Shown here in pieces: positions 44,584 to 52,566 of a DNA stretch of 64,000 nucleotides. The notes under the pieces are model-generated. The model searched no databases and was not told where the DNA came from. It was given only the letters and a program-made list of their open reading frames with translations. The position numbers and the translations under genes are program-made. The stretch covers positions 303,726 to 367,725 of the forward strand of contig NZ_WUCC01000005.1 of NCBI RefSeq assembly GCF_009807095.1, in the 5' to 3' direction. Numbering within the stretch: position 1 is the stretch's first letter; each line of letters begins with the position of its first letter. This stretch comes from Rathayibacter sp. VKM Ac-2754. Its GTDB lineage: Bacteria; Actinomycetota; Actinomycetes; Actinomycetales; Microbacteriaceae.

Positions 44584-45408
44584 ATGGACCGCACGACCGC
44601 ACTCGCCCGCCTCCGCGCCACGATCGACGCGCGCCGCCCCGTCATCGGGGCCGGAGCCGGCACCGGCCTCTCGGCGAAGGCCGCCGAGGCCGGGGGCGCC
44701 GACCTGCTCATCATCTACAACTCCGGCCGCTACCGGATGGCCGGCCGCGGCTCGCTCTCGGGCCTGCTGGCCTACGGCGACGCCAACCAGATCGTCGTCG
44801 AGATGAGCCGCGAGGTGCTCCCGATCGTCCGCGACACTCCCGTGCTCGCCGGCGTGAACGGCACCGACCCGTTCCGGCGGATGGAGGTGTTCCTCGACGA
44901 GCTCGCGCGGCTCGGCTTCGCCGGGGTGCAGAACTTCCCGACGGTCGGGCTCTTCGACGGAGTGTTCCGGCAGAACCTCGAGGAGACGGGGATGGGCTTC
45001 GACCTCGAGGTCGACATGATCCGCCTCGCCGCCGAGCGCGACCTGCTCACCGCGCCGTACGTGTTCGACGTCGAGACGACGGTGGCCATGACGGAGGCGG
45101 GAGCCGACGTGATCGTGCCGCACATGGGCCTGACCACCAGCGGCACCATCGGCGCGCAGACCGCGCTCACGCTCGAGGAGTCGGCCGCGCGGGTGCAGGA
45201 GATGCGCGACGCTGCGGTCGCCGTGAATCCCGACGTGATCGTGCTCTGCCACGGCGGACCGATCGCCGAGCCCGCCGACGCCGCGTACATCCTGCAGCAC
45301 ACCCACGGGGTCGCCGGCTTCTTCGGCGCCTCCTCGGTCGAGCGGCTGCCCACCGAGCGGGCGATCCGCCAGCAGCTCATCGACTTCACCGCCATCCCGA
45401 TCGACTGA
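44584..45408 (+). CDS. phosphoenolpyruvate hydrolase-family TIM-barrel protein
   Basis: The 274-residue protein has [31 protein letters not shown] cut over strands 1-2, [15 protein letters not shown], and [19 protein letters not shown]. These are hallmarks of the PEP-hydrolase-like (TIM-barrel signal transduction) family, which corresponds to the C-terminal half of the plant Tm-1 protein. It lies one base from the Tm-1-like gene, so the two products probably work together. The reaction is unknown. Confidence 0.88.
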   Translation: MDRTTALARLRATIDARRPVIGAGAGTGLSAKAAEAGGADLLIIYNSGRYRMAGRGSLSGLLAYGDANQIVVEMSREVLPIVRDTPVLAGVNGTDPFRRMEVFLDELARLGFAGVQNFPTVGLFDGVFRQNLEETGMGFDLEVDMIRLAAERDLLTAPYVFDVETTVAMTEAGADVIVPHMGLTTSGTIGAQTALTLEESAARVQEMRDAAVAVNPDVIVLCHGGPIAEPADAAYILQHTHGVAGFFGASSVERLPTERAIRQQLIDFTAIPID

Positions 45409-45418
45409 GGAGACCACC

Positions 45419-45859
45419 GTGTCCACTACTCCCCCTCCCACCTCCGCCCAGGCCGGCCGCCGCCCCGACGAGGTGCCCACCCGGGTCTTCGACTGGGGCA
45501 CCATCAAGTGGCTCGTCACCCCGCACCTCGACGGGCCCGTCGGCCTGACCACCGGCGAGGTGATCATCTATCCCGGGCAGGGCCACGACCCGCACGCGCA
45601 CCCCGGCGAGGAGGAGGTCATCTACGTGATCTCGGGCGAGGGCGAGCAGACGGTCGGCGACGGCCCGGCCTTCCCGATCCGCGAGGGCGACGCCCTGCAC
45701 ATCCCCCGCGACACCGTGCACTCGACCTACAACACGACGTGGCGTCCGCTGCGCCTCCTCGTCGTCTACACGCCGGGCGGCGCCGAGACCGGACTCGACA
45801 CCCTGCCCGGCGCGCGCATCCTCGAGCCCGGCACCGCCCCGCGCTGGTCGCAGGCCTGA
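45419..45859 (+). CDS. cupin-domain protein 1
   Basis: The 146-residue cupin has metal-binding motif 1 in HDPHAHPGEEEVIYVISGEGE and motif 2 in GDALHIPRDTVHSTYN. GTG 45419 has GAGGAG upstream. It is the third gene of the Tm-1 operon. Small cupins here may isomerise or bind a sugar-derived metabolite; no residue pattern fixes the reaction. Its stop overlaps the start of cupin 2 (TGATG). Confidence 0.85.
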   Translation: MSTTPPPTSAQAGRRPDEVPTRVFDWGTIKWLVTPHLDGPVGLTTGEVIIYPGQGHDPHAHPGEEEVIYVISGEGEQTVGDGPAFPIREGDALHIPRDTVHSTYNTTWRPLRLLVVYTPGGAETGLDTLPGARILEPGTAPRWSQA

Positions 45860-46251
45860 TGCCGGTCTACGAGCCCGGCTCGTGGCTCCATCCCGGCGAT
45901 CGCCCGGACTGGTGCGCGATCGGCACGATCGGCCGCTTCGCCGTGCCGCTCGAGGGCGGCCGGTTCGACCGGCACCACCACGACGACCACGAGGTCTGGT
46001 TCTTCGCCGAGGGCAAGGGCCGGATCCTCGTCGACGGCGCCGAGCGCTACGTGCAGGCCGGCGACATCGTCCTCACGCAGGCGGGCGACGTGCACGACAT
46101 CGTCGCCGTCTACGAGCCCATCCGCGGCTTCTTCACCGAGACCGGCCTGCCCGCCGGCGGTCGCACCGGGCACCTGCACGCCGACGAGGCGGACGCGGCC
46201 GGTCACGAGGTCCCAGCCCTCCCTCTGCCCGCCGACTTCCCTCTACGCTGA
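45859..46251 (+). CDS. cupin-domain protein 2
   Basis: The 130-residue cupin has FDRHHHDDHEVWFFAEGKGRI as motif 1 and GDIVLTQAGDVHDI as motif 2. ATG 45859 overlaps the upstream stop. It differs clearly from cupin 1 in sequence, so it is not a recent duplicate. Its role in the operon is unknown; sugar-lyase or isomerase activity is possible. Confidence 0.82.
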   Translation: MPVYEPGSWLHPGDRPDWCAIGTIGRFAVPLEGGRFDRHHHDDHEVWFFAEGKGRILVDGAERYVQAGDIVLTQAGDVHDIVAVYEPIRGFFTETGLPAGGRTGHLHADEADAAGHEVPALPLPADFPLR

Positions 46252-46288
46252 CCCGGTCCGCACCCCTCCTCCTCCTGACAGGATCCCC

Positions 46289-47155
46289 ATGCGCATCGCC
46301 GTCACCGGCTGCTCCGGCACGCTCGGCACCGCGACCCTCGAGCGGCTGCTCGCCGACGGCCACGACGTGATCGGCCTCGACCGGGTGCCGCCCTCGGTCT
46401 CGGTGCCCTTCACCCGCGTCGACTTCACCGACTACGGCCAGGCCCTCGACGCCGTGCTGGGCGTCACCGCGCGGCACAGCGGAGTCGACGCGATCGTCCA
46501 CCTCGCCGCGATCCCGGTCAACGGCCTGGTCCCGGATGCGACCACGTTCCACTCGAACATGACGGTCTCGTTCAACGTGTTCCACGCGGCGCTGCGGGCC
46601 GGGGTGCAGCGGATCGTCTACGCCTCGAGCATCACGGCGATGGGCTTCCCCTTCCTCGAGCCGCCGGCGTCGCTGCCGCTGACGGAGGAGGGGGGCGACC
46701 GCGCCAACAACACCTACGGCCTCGTGAAGATCCTCGAGGAGGCGATGGCGAAGCAGCTCGTCCGCTGGGACGCGGAGTGCTCGATCACCGCGCTGCGCTT
46801 CACCAACGTCACGCGGGCGGGCGAGTACCGCCGCTTCGTCGAGCGCGCCGGCGACCCGGCGTACCGGCGCGACCTGCTGTGGAGCTACATCGACGCCCGC
46901 GACGGCGCGAGCGCGATCGCGCGGGCGCTGGAGGCCGGGAGCCCGGGCTTCGCGGTGTACGACATCGCGGCATCGGACACGGGGTCGACGATCCCGTCCG
47001 CCGAGCTCGTCGCGGGGGCGTTCCCGGAGGTGCCGCTGACGCGGGCGCTGGAGGGGTTCGAGACCGTCGTGTCGATCGACCAGGCGCGCGCGGGGCTCGG
47101 GTGGGAGCCGGTGCACCTGTGGCGCGGGGAGGCGGAGCTCGAGGGGGCGCTCTGA
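46289..47155 (+). CDS. NAD-dependent epimerase/dehydratase (extended SDR)
   Basis: The 288-residue extended SDR has an N-terminal VTGCSGTLGTATLERLL Rossmann motif, VIGLDRVP with Asp favouring NAD, YASSIT and YGLVK (Tyr-x3-Lys). It resembles uronate or sugar-acid dehydrogenases of this fold, but specificity cannot be set. It closes the Tm-1 / TIM-barrel / cupin operon 37 bp after cupin 2. Confidence 0.87.
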   Translation: MRIAVTGCSGTLGTATLERLLADGHDVIGLDRVPPSVSVPFTRVDFTDYGQALDAVLGVTARHSGVDAIVHLAAIPVNGLVPDATTFHSNMTVSFNVFHAALRAGVQRIVYASSITAMGFPFLEPPASLPLTEEGGDRANNTYGLVKILEEAMAKQLVRWDAECSITALRFTNVTRAGEYRRFVERAGDPAYRRDLLWSYIDARDGASAIARALEAGSPGFAVYDIAASDTGSTIPSAELVAGAFPEVPLTRALEGFETVVSIDQARAGLGWEPVHLWRGEAELEGAL

Positions 47156-47423
47156 GGGGGGCCGCCACCTCCGGCGGCGGAGTCCGGTCGAGTCCCGCCC
47201 GGCGGCGGATTCGACGGAGGGGAGGGTGCCGACCGCCGGATCCGAACAGAATAAACACGATTCTGCACCGCGGGTCGGACTCGAATCGGATGTCGCGCGA
47301 GCTGACCTTGCGATCCGCGTGCCACGGCGCGACGATCCTCCCCTGGCACCGGCAGGGCGTGCGACAGCGAAGTGATTTCGCGCCACCGCCGTCACCCGGG
47401 CGGGGCTATGAGGTCTCGTCCTC

Positions 47424-48935
47424 ATGTCCTTCGTCTCTCGAACCTCGGCCGTCGTGCGTCGCACCGCGACCCGGCTGCCGCGTCCGCTGTCCTCGCCCCA
47501 CCTCTGGCTGGTCGCCGCCGTGGGCGCTCTGTACGCGGTCTACGCCCTCAGCCGCTACCGGCAGTTCCTCACCGCGGGCTACGACCTCGGCATCTTCGAC
47601 CAGGCGGTGCGCGCCTACTCGCGGTTCGAGGCGCCCACGTCGGCGCTCAAGGGCATCGACGCGAACCTCCTGGGCGATCACTTCCACCCGATCCTCGTCG
47701 TCCTCGCCCCGCTCTACTGGCTCTGGGACGATCCCCGCACCCTGCTCCTCGCCCAGGCCGTGCTCGTGGCCGCTGCCGTCGTACCCGTCTGGCGCTTCTC
47801 GCGACGGCGGTTCGGGAGGCTCGCTGCGATCGCCGCGTCCTCGGCGCTGGCGTTCGGCTGGCCGATCCAGAAGCTGGTCGACTTCGACTTCCACGAAGTG
47901 GCCTTCGCCGTCCCGCTGCTGGCCTGGGCGATCGACGCGCTCGACCGCCGCCGCGATCGCGAGCTGCTCGTCGCGCTGGCGCTGCTCCTCCTGGTGCGCG
48001 AGGACATGGGAGCGCTGGTCGCCTGCGTCGGAGTCCTCTACGCCGTCCGGCGCCGCCGCCCTGCACGCGGCGCGCTGATCGCCGCCGGAGGGCTCGTGGC
48101 CTTCGTCCTGATCGTCAAGGTCGTCATCCCGGCCATCGCCGGCAGGGACTACGGCTACTGGGACTACTCCGTCTTCGGCACCGACATGGCGTCGTCGATC
48201 GCGACGGTGGTCGCCGATCCCGGTCTGACGCTGACGACCTTCTTCACACCCCTGGTCAAGACGCAGACCCTGCTCGCGCTCCTCGCGCCACTGCTGCTCC
48301 TGCCGCTGCTGTCGCCGATCTCGCTCCTGGCGCTGCCGATCCTCCTCGAGCGCTTCCTCGCCGATCGTCCGGCGCTGTGGTCGGCCGACTTCCACTACAA
48401 CGCGCCGGTCTGGGTGATCCTCTGCTTCGCCGCCGTCGACGGTCTCGCCCGTCTCCGCAGGCTCCTCGCGCGACGGCCGGCAGCGGGGAGGAGGGTCCCG
48501 GCGCTCGCTCTCGTGCTGCTCGCCGCGGTCCCCCTCCTCGGGTCGACGGCTCTCGCACCGCTCACCGCGGGGATGTTCCCACTGTCGCGGATGGTGACGG
48601 GAGACGCCTTCCGCTGGGACGCGCACATGCGCGATCAGGCCGCGATCCTGCGCCTCGTCCCGCCGTCGACCTGCGTGATCTCGGACGACCGGATGGCCTC
48701 GCACCTGACCCGCACGAACCGGGTGACCATCCCGAGCATCGACGGACCCGTGCCCGACTACTACCTCCTCGACCTGTCGCAGCCGGTGCCGTCATCGACG
48801 GACGAGGGCTGGACGTCGAGGGACGTGCTCGGCCTGGCCCAGGAGGCGGGCTACCGGCTGACGGAGCGGCGGGGATCGATGGTGCTGCTCGCGGCGGGCG
48901 ACGGCGCGGAGCCGTCGCCGGGCTGCGCGCGCTGA
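47424..48935 (+). CDS. DUF2079 membrane protein
   Basis: The 503-residue polytopic membrane protein is of the DUF2079 family: YDLGIFDQAVRAYSRFEAP near the N-terminus, then LLGDHFHPILVVLAPLYWLW and VREDMGALVA. About 10-12 helices are visible, and the C-terminal part (DRMASHLTRTN) is soluble. The family resembles GT-C glycosyltransferases (PMT-like); the early DxGxxxQ and GDHF motifs fit that idea. It ends at a bidirectional terminator. Confidence 0.85.
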   Translation: MSFVSRTSAVVRRTATRLPRPLSSPHLWLVAAVGALYAVYALSRYRQFLTAGYDLGIFDQAVRAYSRFEAPTSALKGIDANLLGDHFHPILVVLAPLYWLWDDPRTLLLAQAVLVAAAVVPVWRFSRRRFGRLAAIAASSALAFGWPIQKLVDFDFHEVAFAVPLLAWAIDALDRRRDRELLVALALLLLVREDMGALVACVGVLYAVRRRRPARGALIAAGGLVAFVLIVKVVIPAIAGRDYGYWDYSVFGTDMASSIATVVADPGLTLTTFFTPLVKTQTLLALLAPLLLLPLLSPISLLALPILLERFLADRPALWSADFHYNAPVWVILCFAAVDGLARLRRLLARRPAAGRRVPALALVLLAAVPLLGSTALAPLTAGMFPLSRMVTGDAFRWDAHMRDQAAILRLVPPSTCVISDDRMASHLTRTNRVTIPSIDGPVPDYYLLDLSQPVPSSTDEGWTSRDVLGLAQEAGYRLTERRGSMVLLAAGDGAEPSPGCAR

Positions 48936-48956
48936 GCGGGCTCCGGGCGAGACGCC

Positions 48957-48994
48957 GAGAGGGTGCGGACCGCCGTCGCAGCCCGCACCCTCTC
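48957..48994. terminator. bidirectional terminator
   Basis: GAGAGGGTGCGG (48957-48968) pairs exactly with CCGCACCCTCTC (48983-48994), a 12-bp stem with 14-base loop. It lies between the convergent DUF2079 and small secreted protein genes. Confidence 0.8.
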
Positions 48995-49009
48995 CCGACC
49001 GCGGCGCGA

Positions 49010-49345
49010 TCAGACGCGGCAGCGCCAGCCGCTCGCGCTCTGGTTGACGACGACCGCGACGGCGCTGGGAGAGACCTGCTGCTTGCAGGCCAGCGCGACG
49101 TTCACGCCGACCAGGCCGGCTCGCGTGCCGCACCGCCAGCCGTCCCAGCGGTTGTTGATGTTCGTCGCGAGGCTCGGAGAGCCGGTGCCGCTGGCCACGT
49201 TCTGCGCGCAGTACTGCGCGATGCTGACGTTGTAGTCCGCCGCCTGGGCCGGTGCGGCCGCCGCGATCGAGACTCCGCCGACGAGTGCGAGTGCTGCACC
49301 AAGAGACGCCAGCCGCTGCGAGATCTTCCTGTCCATGGTCTTCAT
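49010..49345 (-). CDS. small secreted protein with paired Cys-containing repeats
   Basis: The 111-residue precursor has a classic signal peptide (LASLGAALALVGGVSIAAAAPAQA, cleavage after AQA). The mature part of about 75 residues contains two related units. Each runs from a Cys (YCAQN or ACKQQ) through a hydrophobic/Asn stretch to W(R)C (GWRCGT, GWRCRV). The four Cys probably form two disulfides. Similar tandem units occur in actinobacterial secreted proteins of unknown role. ATG 49345 follows GAGGA at 8 bases. Confidence 0.75.
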   Translation of the reverse strand: MKTMDRKISQRLASLGAALALVGGVSIAAAAPAQAADYNVSIAQYCAQNVASGTGSPSLATNINNRWDGWRCGTRAGLVGVNVALACKQQVSPSAVAVVVNQSASGWRCRV

Positions 49346-49455
49346 CGTGATGTCCTCTGTGTCGAGTGAACGCGGTCCGGAGGCCCCGGATGCACCGCTG
49401 GTCCCTTGATACGGCGGGCGATACGTTGTGGGGGAGAAGCCCCTCGGGAGGTCCC

Positions 49456-50154
49456 ATGCCCCGGCCGCGTCATCCGCTCGGTCCCGCGCAGACGCCGATG
49501 CAGCAGTTCGGTCGTGAACTCCGTCGATGGCGGGAGGCGCGGGGGCTCAGCGTCGAGGAGCTCGCTCGAGTCGTCGGCAGGGACAGGCGGACGATCACCG
49601 GCGCGGAGGAGGGCAGGGACTGCCCGTCGGAGCGGGTCATCCACCACCTCGAGGAGCAGCTGCGCAGCGGCGGACTCCTCCTCTCGCACTACGACGCCGT
49701 CCTCGCGGCGAGGCGGCGCGAGAAGCTGAACCGCTTCGAGGCTCCGAGCGGCATCTCCCCGGAGGCGTCGATGGACGATGCGTCCGAGTTCGTCGGGGAG
49801 ACCGTCGCCGATGGGACGATCATGGCTCCCGGCCAGCACTTCGAGAAGAGCTGGACGATCCGGAACGCCGGGTCGGTGCGCTGGAGCGGCTGGCGGCTCA
49901 GCCGGGTCGGCATCGCCGCCAGTCCGGGACTCATCACGACGCCGCGCTCCTTCGAGATGCCCGACGTCGACCCGGGCCACGAGCTCCACGTCGTCATCCC
50001 CTGCATCGCGCAGTACGTGCAGGGGACGAGCATCGCCGCCTTCAAGATGACCGACGCCGAAGGACGCCTCTACTTCCCCTTCACCCGGTACTCCGTGGGG
50101 CTCCAAGTGCAGGTGACCGTCGTCGAGCGGTTCGAGCCGGGGTCGAACGCCTGA
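49456..50154 (+). CDS. XRE helix-turn-helix protein with FW (NBR1-like Ig) domain
   Basis: The 232-residue protein has an N-terminal XRE-type helix-turn-helix (FGRELRRWREARGLSVEELA, RVVGRDRRTITGAE) and a C-terminal FW/NBR1-Ig-like domain from about residue 112: GTIMAPGQHFEKSWTIRNAG, SVRWSGWRL, MPDVDPGHELHVVIP. In eukaryotic NBR1 this domain serves cargo binding; in actinobacteria HTH-FW fusions exist without known function. ATG 49456 has GGGAGG upstream. It is divergent from the small secreted protein. Confidence 0.85.
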   Translation: MPRPRHPLGPAQTPMQQFGRELRRWREARGLSVEELARVVGRDRRTITGAEEGRDCPSERVIHHLEEQLRSGGLLLSHYDAVLAARRREKLNRFEAPSGISPEASMDDASEFVGETVADGTIMAPGQHFEKSWTIRNAGSVRWSGWRLSRVGIAASPGLITTPRSFEMPDVDPGHELHVVIPCIAQYVQGTSIAAFKMTDAEGRLYFPFTRYSVGLQVQVTVVERFEPGSNA

Positions 50155-50207
50155 TCGTCGTCGGTGCCGACGGAGGAGAGCGCCTGGATCGATGCCCACG
50201 GACGGCG

Positions 50208-50241
50208 AAGGGTGCGAGCCCCCGAGGGAGCCCGCACCCTT
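50208..50241 (+). terminator. terminator hairpin after the XRE-FW gene
   Basis: AAGGGTGCG (50208-50216) pairs with CGCACCCTT (50233-50241); the inner bases extend the stem partly. The hairpin lies 54 bases after the stop of the XRE-FW gene and within the nominal 5' end of the truncated AraC frame, so that frame is probably not translated from its first codon. Confidence 0.7.
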
Positions 50242-50254
50242 CCGGATCACGCGA

Positions 50255-50721
50255 GGATCAGCAGGCCTGCCCCGCGCATCCTTCTGGCGACCGCCACCGC
50301 GACGTTCGGCGCCGGAGTCGACGCCGGGAGCGCCGCCTGGACCTCGGTCGCGGGGATGATCGAGAACGGCGTGAGCGCGATCCTCGCCGAACTCGAACCG
50401 CCCTCTCTCCGCGGTGCGTCGGCGAACTCGACGCGGCTCCTCCGGCGCGCCCACGTGATCATCCGCGCCCGCCACCGCGACTCCGCGTTCTCGCCGCGCG
50501 CGCTGGCGACCGAGCTCTCGGTCTCGACGAGCGGACTGTACTTCGCGTTCTCGGAGACGGGGGTGACCCCCGCGCAGGCCATCCGCTCGGCGCGCGCAGC
50601 GTCGGCTCGGGCGATGCTCGACCGTCGACGGTCACCGGCGCAGCTCGACCTCGACGAGGTCGCAGAGCTGGCGGGCTTCTCGACGACGGCGAAGATGGTG
50701 GCGGCACTGCGAGCTTCGTAA
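50255..50721 (+). pseudogene. N-terminally truncated AraC-type regulator
   Basis: From about RILLATATATFGAGVD the frame aligns with the regulator at 52567 (LIATVNTALNSAMRPDD) and runs to its end: LRRAHVIIRARHRDSAFSPR, ALATELSVSTSGLYFAFSETG and LAGFSTTAKMVAALRAS. About 145 N-terminal residues, including the sensing region, are absent and the 5' edge abuts a terminator hairpin. An open frame begins at 50164 (GTG), but its first 30 residues lack homology. The helix-turn-helix is intact, so a DNA-binding fragment could still be made. Confidence 0.7.
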
Positions 50722-51015
50722 GGCGGCAGCGAGGTGAGGACTTGCAACGTGACCAGGGGCGTCACCATCCGTGCATACCGCGACGGCACCGACGGTCCGT
50801 CTCGCCGATCTCCCCTCCGCATCACGGAGTGTCCATGTGTGTCAGTTCGATGTGACGATCACCGGGAGGCTCACCGTACAGGTGAGCCTCCCGGTGATCG
50901 TCGAGACCCTGCACCGCGATGAGAGCTTCCACGGCTCCGCCGCACGGGGCGGCGGCAGTGATGGGCGGTGCGGAGCAGCCGTCATGCCATTACGCTGACG
51001 ATCTCTTCGCGGCGT
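50722..51015. other. convergent spacer
   Basis: No gene is seen. The stretch carries an exceptionally long perfect hairpin at 50854-50902 and otherwise unremarkable sequence, including a TACGCTG run just before the downstream stop. Confidence 0.5.
50854..50902. terminator. 22-bp perfect hairpin (bidirectional terminator)
   Basis: Arms 50854-50875 and 50881-50902 are exact reverse complements of 22 bases around a GTACA loop. It lies between the truncated AraC frame and the convergent Tat-repeat gene (51016). It is much longer than the other terminators in the window; a stable small transcript is an alternative. Confidence 0.7.
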
Positions 51016-52413
51016 TCAGCAGGCGCGAGCGATGTACGAGATGTACGCAGCCGAGCTGGTTCCGTCGTTGGAGAAGGGCGAGTAGCTGATGACGTTCTCG
51101 GCGACGAGCGTTCCCTGCCCGGGGATGTAGAGCTTGCCTGAATCGGTCAGGGCTGCGCGGCTCGAGGACCTGTCGGCATCGACCGAGACGAAGGTCTCCG
51201 ACAGGGAGTTGACCGGGTCGGAGGTGGTGGTCCCGGTGCTCGTGTTGTAGAGGAAGACGTCGCCACTCGTCGTCGTGTAGGTGACGTAGGCGACTCCGTT
51301 GGCGGCGTAGGGCTGGTAGGACGTCACGTTGTCGGCGACCTTGGTGCCCGTTCCCGGGATGTAGAGCGCTCCGTTGTTCGTCAGGGCCGCTCGGCTGCTC
51401 GATTCGTCGGCTTCCACCGACACGAAGGTGAGGCCCGGGAGGTTGTCGTTCGTCGTGACTCCCGTCGACACGTTGTAGAAGTGGACTGTGCCGTTGGAAG
51501 TGACATAGGTGATGTACGACGTGCCTCCGTTGGTGTAGGGCGCGTAGGAGATGACGTCATCGGCGACCTTGGTGCCCGTTCCCGGGATGTAGAGGGCTCC
51601 CGTGTCCGTGAGTGCGGCCCGGTGGGAGCCGGTGTTCCCCTCGACCGAGACGAAAGTGCCCGACACGGTGTCCGTGGTCGAGGCTCCCGATGAGACGGTG
51701 TAGTTGTGAACCTTGCCATCGGAGGTCACATAAGTGATGTAAGGGGCCCCGTCCGAACCCGCATAAGGCGAGTAGGAGATCACATCACTGGCGACCAGGG
51801 TGTTCTGGCCCGGGATCAGGAGCTGCCCGTCGCTGCTGAGCACCGCGCGGTTCGAGGCGTCGTTCGTGCCGACCGACACGAGTTCGAGGCCTCGGGCGTT
51901 GACCGCATCGGAGGTCGTGACACCAGTGCTGACGTTGTAGAGGAGTGACTTGGCGGGGGCCGCCGTGGAGCTGACCGGCGCCGTGGTCGCCAGCGTTCCG
52001 GAGGTCGCCGAGAAGGCGCTGTCACCGCCGCCGGCGGGGACCTCGATGTCGGGGAGGGTGATGGTGCCGTCCGCGCCGGAAGTGGCGGAGAAGGTGGTGG
52101 ACCCGTCCGAGAAGGTGTAGCCGTCGCTGAGGGTGACGCTGATCAGTTCGCCGGAAGCGGGCGTCTGTCCGTCGGTGGTGCGCTTGACCTGGACGCCGGA
52201 GATCACTCCGCAGCCGGTGCCGGAGTACGAGGGCTGCGTGAACGCGAGGGTCGGCTGGTTCGAAGCGGCTGCCGCGGGCGTCGCCGCGGCGACCGCCACG
52301 ACCGGGATCGTCCAGGCGGCTCCCTGCACGATCGTGCGGCGCTGGACGCGGCCGTCGCCGTCTCGGGCGATCCAGTCGAGCTTGGTGGCGTCGTTCTCGT
52401 TCGGCTTGCTCAT
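51016..52413 (-). CDS. Tat-exported surface protein with 75-79-residue repeats
   Basis: The 465-residue protein begins MSKPNENDATKLDW, then the twin-arginine leader VQRRTIVQGAAWTIPVVAVA and cleavage region ATPAAAASNQPT. An Ig-like domain of about 100 residues follows that is highly similar to the one in the 2479-3798 protein. Four repeats of about 75-79 residues come next, each with FVSVxxDxSSSRAALT, GALYIPGTGTKVADxV and YxTYxTxxGxVxxYNxSTG. It ends YISYIARAC, as the first protein ends with a Cys near the end. It is divergent from the AraC-type gene at 52567. Probably extracellular; role unknown. Confidence 0.85.
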   Translation of the reverse strand: MSKPNENDATKLDWIARDGDGRVQRRTIVQGAAWTIPVVAVAAATPAAAASNQPTLAFTQPSYSGTGCGVISGVQVKRTTDGQTPASGELISVTLSDGYTFSDGSTTFSATSGADGTITLPDIEVPAGGGDSAFSATSGTLATTAPVSSTAAPAKSLLYNVSTGVTTSDAVNARGLELVSVGTNDASNRAVLSSDGQLLIPGQNTLVASDVISYSPYAGSDGAPYITYVTSDGKVHNYTVSSGASTTDTVSGTFVSVEGNTGSHRAALTDTGALYIPGTGTKVADDVISYAPYTNGGTSYITYVTSNGTVHFYNVSTGVTTNDNLPGLTFVSVEADESSSRAALTNNGALYIPGTGTKVADNVTSYQPYAANGVAYVTYTTTSGDVFLYNTSTGTTTSDPVNSLSETFVSVDADRSSSRAALTDSGKLYIPGQGTLVAENVISYSPFSNDGTSSAAYISYIARAC

Positions 52414-52566
52414 GCGTGGTCCGTCTTTCTCTCATCGGGAGGGGAACGAGTGAGAGAGTCTCGGATCGGGCTCGACCTGTCCGGCCCCTCCGCAGAGGAG
52501 TAGCGGTGATCGGGCCACATCCGTAGCGGTTCGCGCCCGACCTCCGGCTCCGCGGGCGGCCGGTGC
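52414..52566. promoter_or_regulatory. divergent control region, Tat-repeat protein 2 / AraC
   Basis: GTAGCGGT occurs at 52500-52507 and 52523-52530 in direct orientation with 23-bp period, the same period as in the region at 3882-3912. AraC-family binding is plausible. No clear -35/-10 pair was identified. Confidence 0.4.

Noticed and set aside
50247..50330. Minus-strand segment thought to be a remnant of the small secreted Cys protein
   Set aside because: The plus-strand reading of the same bases aligns better with the AraC regulator (RILLATATATFGAGVD), which explains it fully.
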